Shown in pieces: positions 63,147 to 64,000 of a DNA stretch of 64,000 nt. This DNA is from JAAUUJ01 sp964392245 (GTDB taxonomy: Bacteria; Cyanobacteriota; Cyanobacteriia; Thermostichales; Thermostichaceae), in NCBI GenBank assembly GCA_964392245.1, contig CAYMOX010000005.1, positions 57,213 through 121,212 of the forward strand, written 5' to 3'. The notes under the pieces were generated by a model. It did no database searches. It was not told the origin of the DNA and worked only from the letters and a program-made list of their open reading frames with translations. Every line of letters begins with the position of its first letter. Positions within the stretch are counted from its first letter, which is position 1. A program made the position numbers and the translations under genes.

Positions 63147-64000
63147 ATGACCTCCTCTGTGAATTACCGCTTCGATCTTTTCCTCCGCTATCACCCGGCT
63201 CAACGGCGCTGGACCCAACGACTGGCGGAGCGGCTGGATCGAGAGGGGGTGCGAGTCTGGTTTGACCGCTGGATGCTGCAGCCGGGAAGTGATCGCCGTC
63301 TGGAGTTGCAGGTGGGCATCAGCGAATCCCGCTGGGTGGGTCTGGTGGTCTCTCCTGAGTTTGTGGAAAACCCCTGGCCCGGTGATGAGCTCTACAGTGG
63401 TTTTTCCCATGCACCCGGCCGTCAAAATCAAAGACTGCTCCCCCTCTTACATTCCCCCAGTGCCTTAACCGAACCGATGCAGGAGGCAGAATATCGGTTT
63501 GATTTCACCGACTCGGAAGAGGATCCGGTTCTCTTTGAGTTCCGGGCCCAGCAGCTCCTGGCTTTTCTCGATCCCCGTCGTTCCCCCCCTCAGGATCTCC
63601 AACGGTTTCGGCTGCAGAACAGCAGCAGTTTGTCCGTGGGCGATGAAGAAGTTGGAGTCTTTCAGTCCTTTCTGCGCTCGATCCAGGCCGCCATCAGTCG
63701 CATTGCCCGCGGAGAGGGGCTGGCGGAACCCCCCAGAAGTGAAACGGAGGGCGCTCGTCAGATCCTGCTGTTGCAGTTCATTCAGCGCCTGTTTCAGTGG
63801 AACACCGCTGATCTGCAATTTGAGCGGGCAGAGGAATGGGTGCGGCGCAACAACCTGGGCGAAGCCCTGAAGGCCTTGGACCGTGCCCTGAATGCCGATC
63901 CCAACTTTGCTCTGGCCTGGAGTCGCCGCGGTGATGTGCTGCAGCAGCTGGGGCGCTACCGCGAGGCCATTGACAGCTACAACGGCTCCCTTTCCATCAA
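63147..64000 (+). CDS. TIR-domain/TPR protein, partial (cut by window end)
   Basis: At least 284 residues with no stop before the edge. Residues 9-15 (FDLFLRY) and 37-47 (VWFDRWMLQPG) are TIR box 1 and BB-loop-like; VGLVVSPEF follows; W77xxxE81 could supply the catalytic Glu of TIR NADases. A linker of about 100 residues follows, then TPRs begin near residue 220 (LGEALKALDRALNADPNFALAW, YREAIDSYNGSL). ATG 63147 has no strong ribosome site; GTG 63111 is in frame. TIR domains cleave NAD+ in immunity or act as adaptors. Divergent from pyrH over 184 bases. Confidence 0.8.
   Translation, partial: MTSSVNYRFDLFLRYHPAQRRWTQRLAERLDREGVRVWFDRWMLQPGSDRRLELQVGISESRWVGLVVSPEFVENPWPGDELYSGFSHAPGRQNQRLLPLLHSPSALTEPMQEAEYRFDFTDSEEDPVLFEFRAQQLLAFLDPRRSPPQDLQRFRLQNSSSLSVGDEEVGVFQSFLRSIQAAISRIARGEGLAEPPRSETEGARQILLLQFIQRLFQWNTADLQFERAEEWVRRNNLGEALKALDRALNADPNFALAWSRRGDVLQQLGRYREAIDSYNGSLSI

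Overview
The window is chromosomal DNA of a cyanobacterium. It carries psbH and psbN (photosystem II), a petP-like cytochrome b6f subunit gene, a cyAbrB-type regulator, a Tic22-family protein, several cyanobacteria-specific families (DUF3531, DUF3318, DUF2605, DUF2973), a KtrAB potassium transporter and the urtABCDE transporter behind an NtcA-type promoter. The species cannot be named from sequence alone. Base composition is moderately GC-rich, and GGATCC is strikingly frequent. No insertion sequence, prophage, integrase or CRISPR array was seen. A 100-N assembly gap interrupts pyrH near the right end.

Layout. 0-7.3 kb: secreted TPR protein, PBP2 (mrdA), HU, a CobD-like aminotransferase, then a sigma-like protein followed by a single-span membrane protein. 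7.3-13 kb (minus strand): histidine-kinase-like protein lacking ATPase motifs, prmC overlapping a tic22 gene, a NUDIX/winged-helix regulator, membrane proteins and a DUF4397 lipoprotein. 13-20.8 kb: pgk, accA, rph, a PATAN-REC protein, MTA/SAH nucleosidase, a lone pstB and tpiA. 21-27.6 kb: two pentapeptide-repeat proteins, psbH/psbN back to back, trmL, a GST, coaBC, cyAbrB and petP. 27.6-33.4 kb: ktrB-ktrA, a hydrolase, and fmdB/fmdA.

33.4-39.3 kb is the clearest functional unit. Formamidase (fmdA) and FmdB are divergent from urtABCDE, and the 659-base spacer holds a perfect NtcA box with a correctly spaced -10, a 12-bp palindrome over that -10, and a Fur-like inverted repeat. The locus should import urea or short amides under nitrogen limitation and release ammonium. 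42.8-46 kb is a cobalt-uptake operon, cbiMNQO, behind a recognisable cobalamin riboswitch; with cobD at 4.1 kb it points to cobalamin synthesis. Between these units, at about 42.29 kb, a deletion scar appears to have removed the 5' halves of two divergent genes (a SufR-like regulator and a short-chain dehydrogenase).

46-64 kb: an ABC ATPase and permease without a binding protein, a third pentapeptide protein, an MsbA-like exporter, a cyclophilin, a photolyase-family flavoprotein with an altered FAD-side segment, an isolated GvpF/L gene, small conserved cyanobacterial genes, a large hybrid kinase divergent from a GGDEF-EAL protein, tRNA-Ser(GGA), gapped pyrH, and a TIR-TPR gene running off the right edge. 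The TIR-TPR gene, the deletion scar, the amide/urea locus and the photolyase variant are the items most worth following. No intact multi-gene system of a completely unknown type was recognised.
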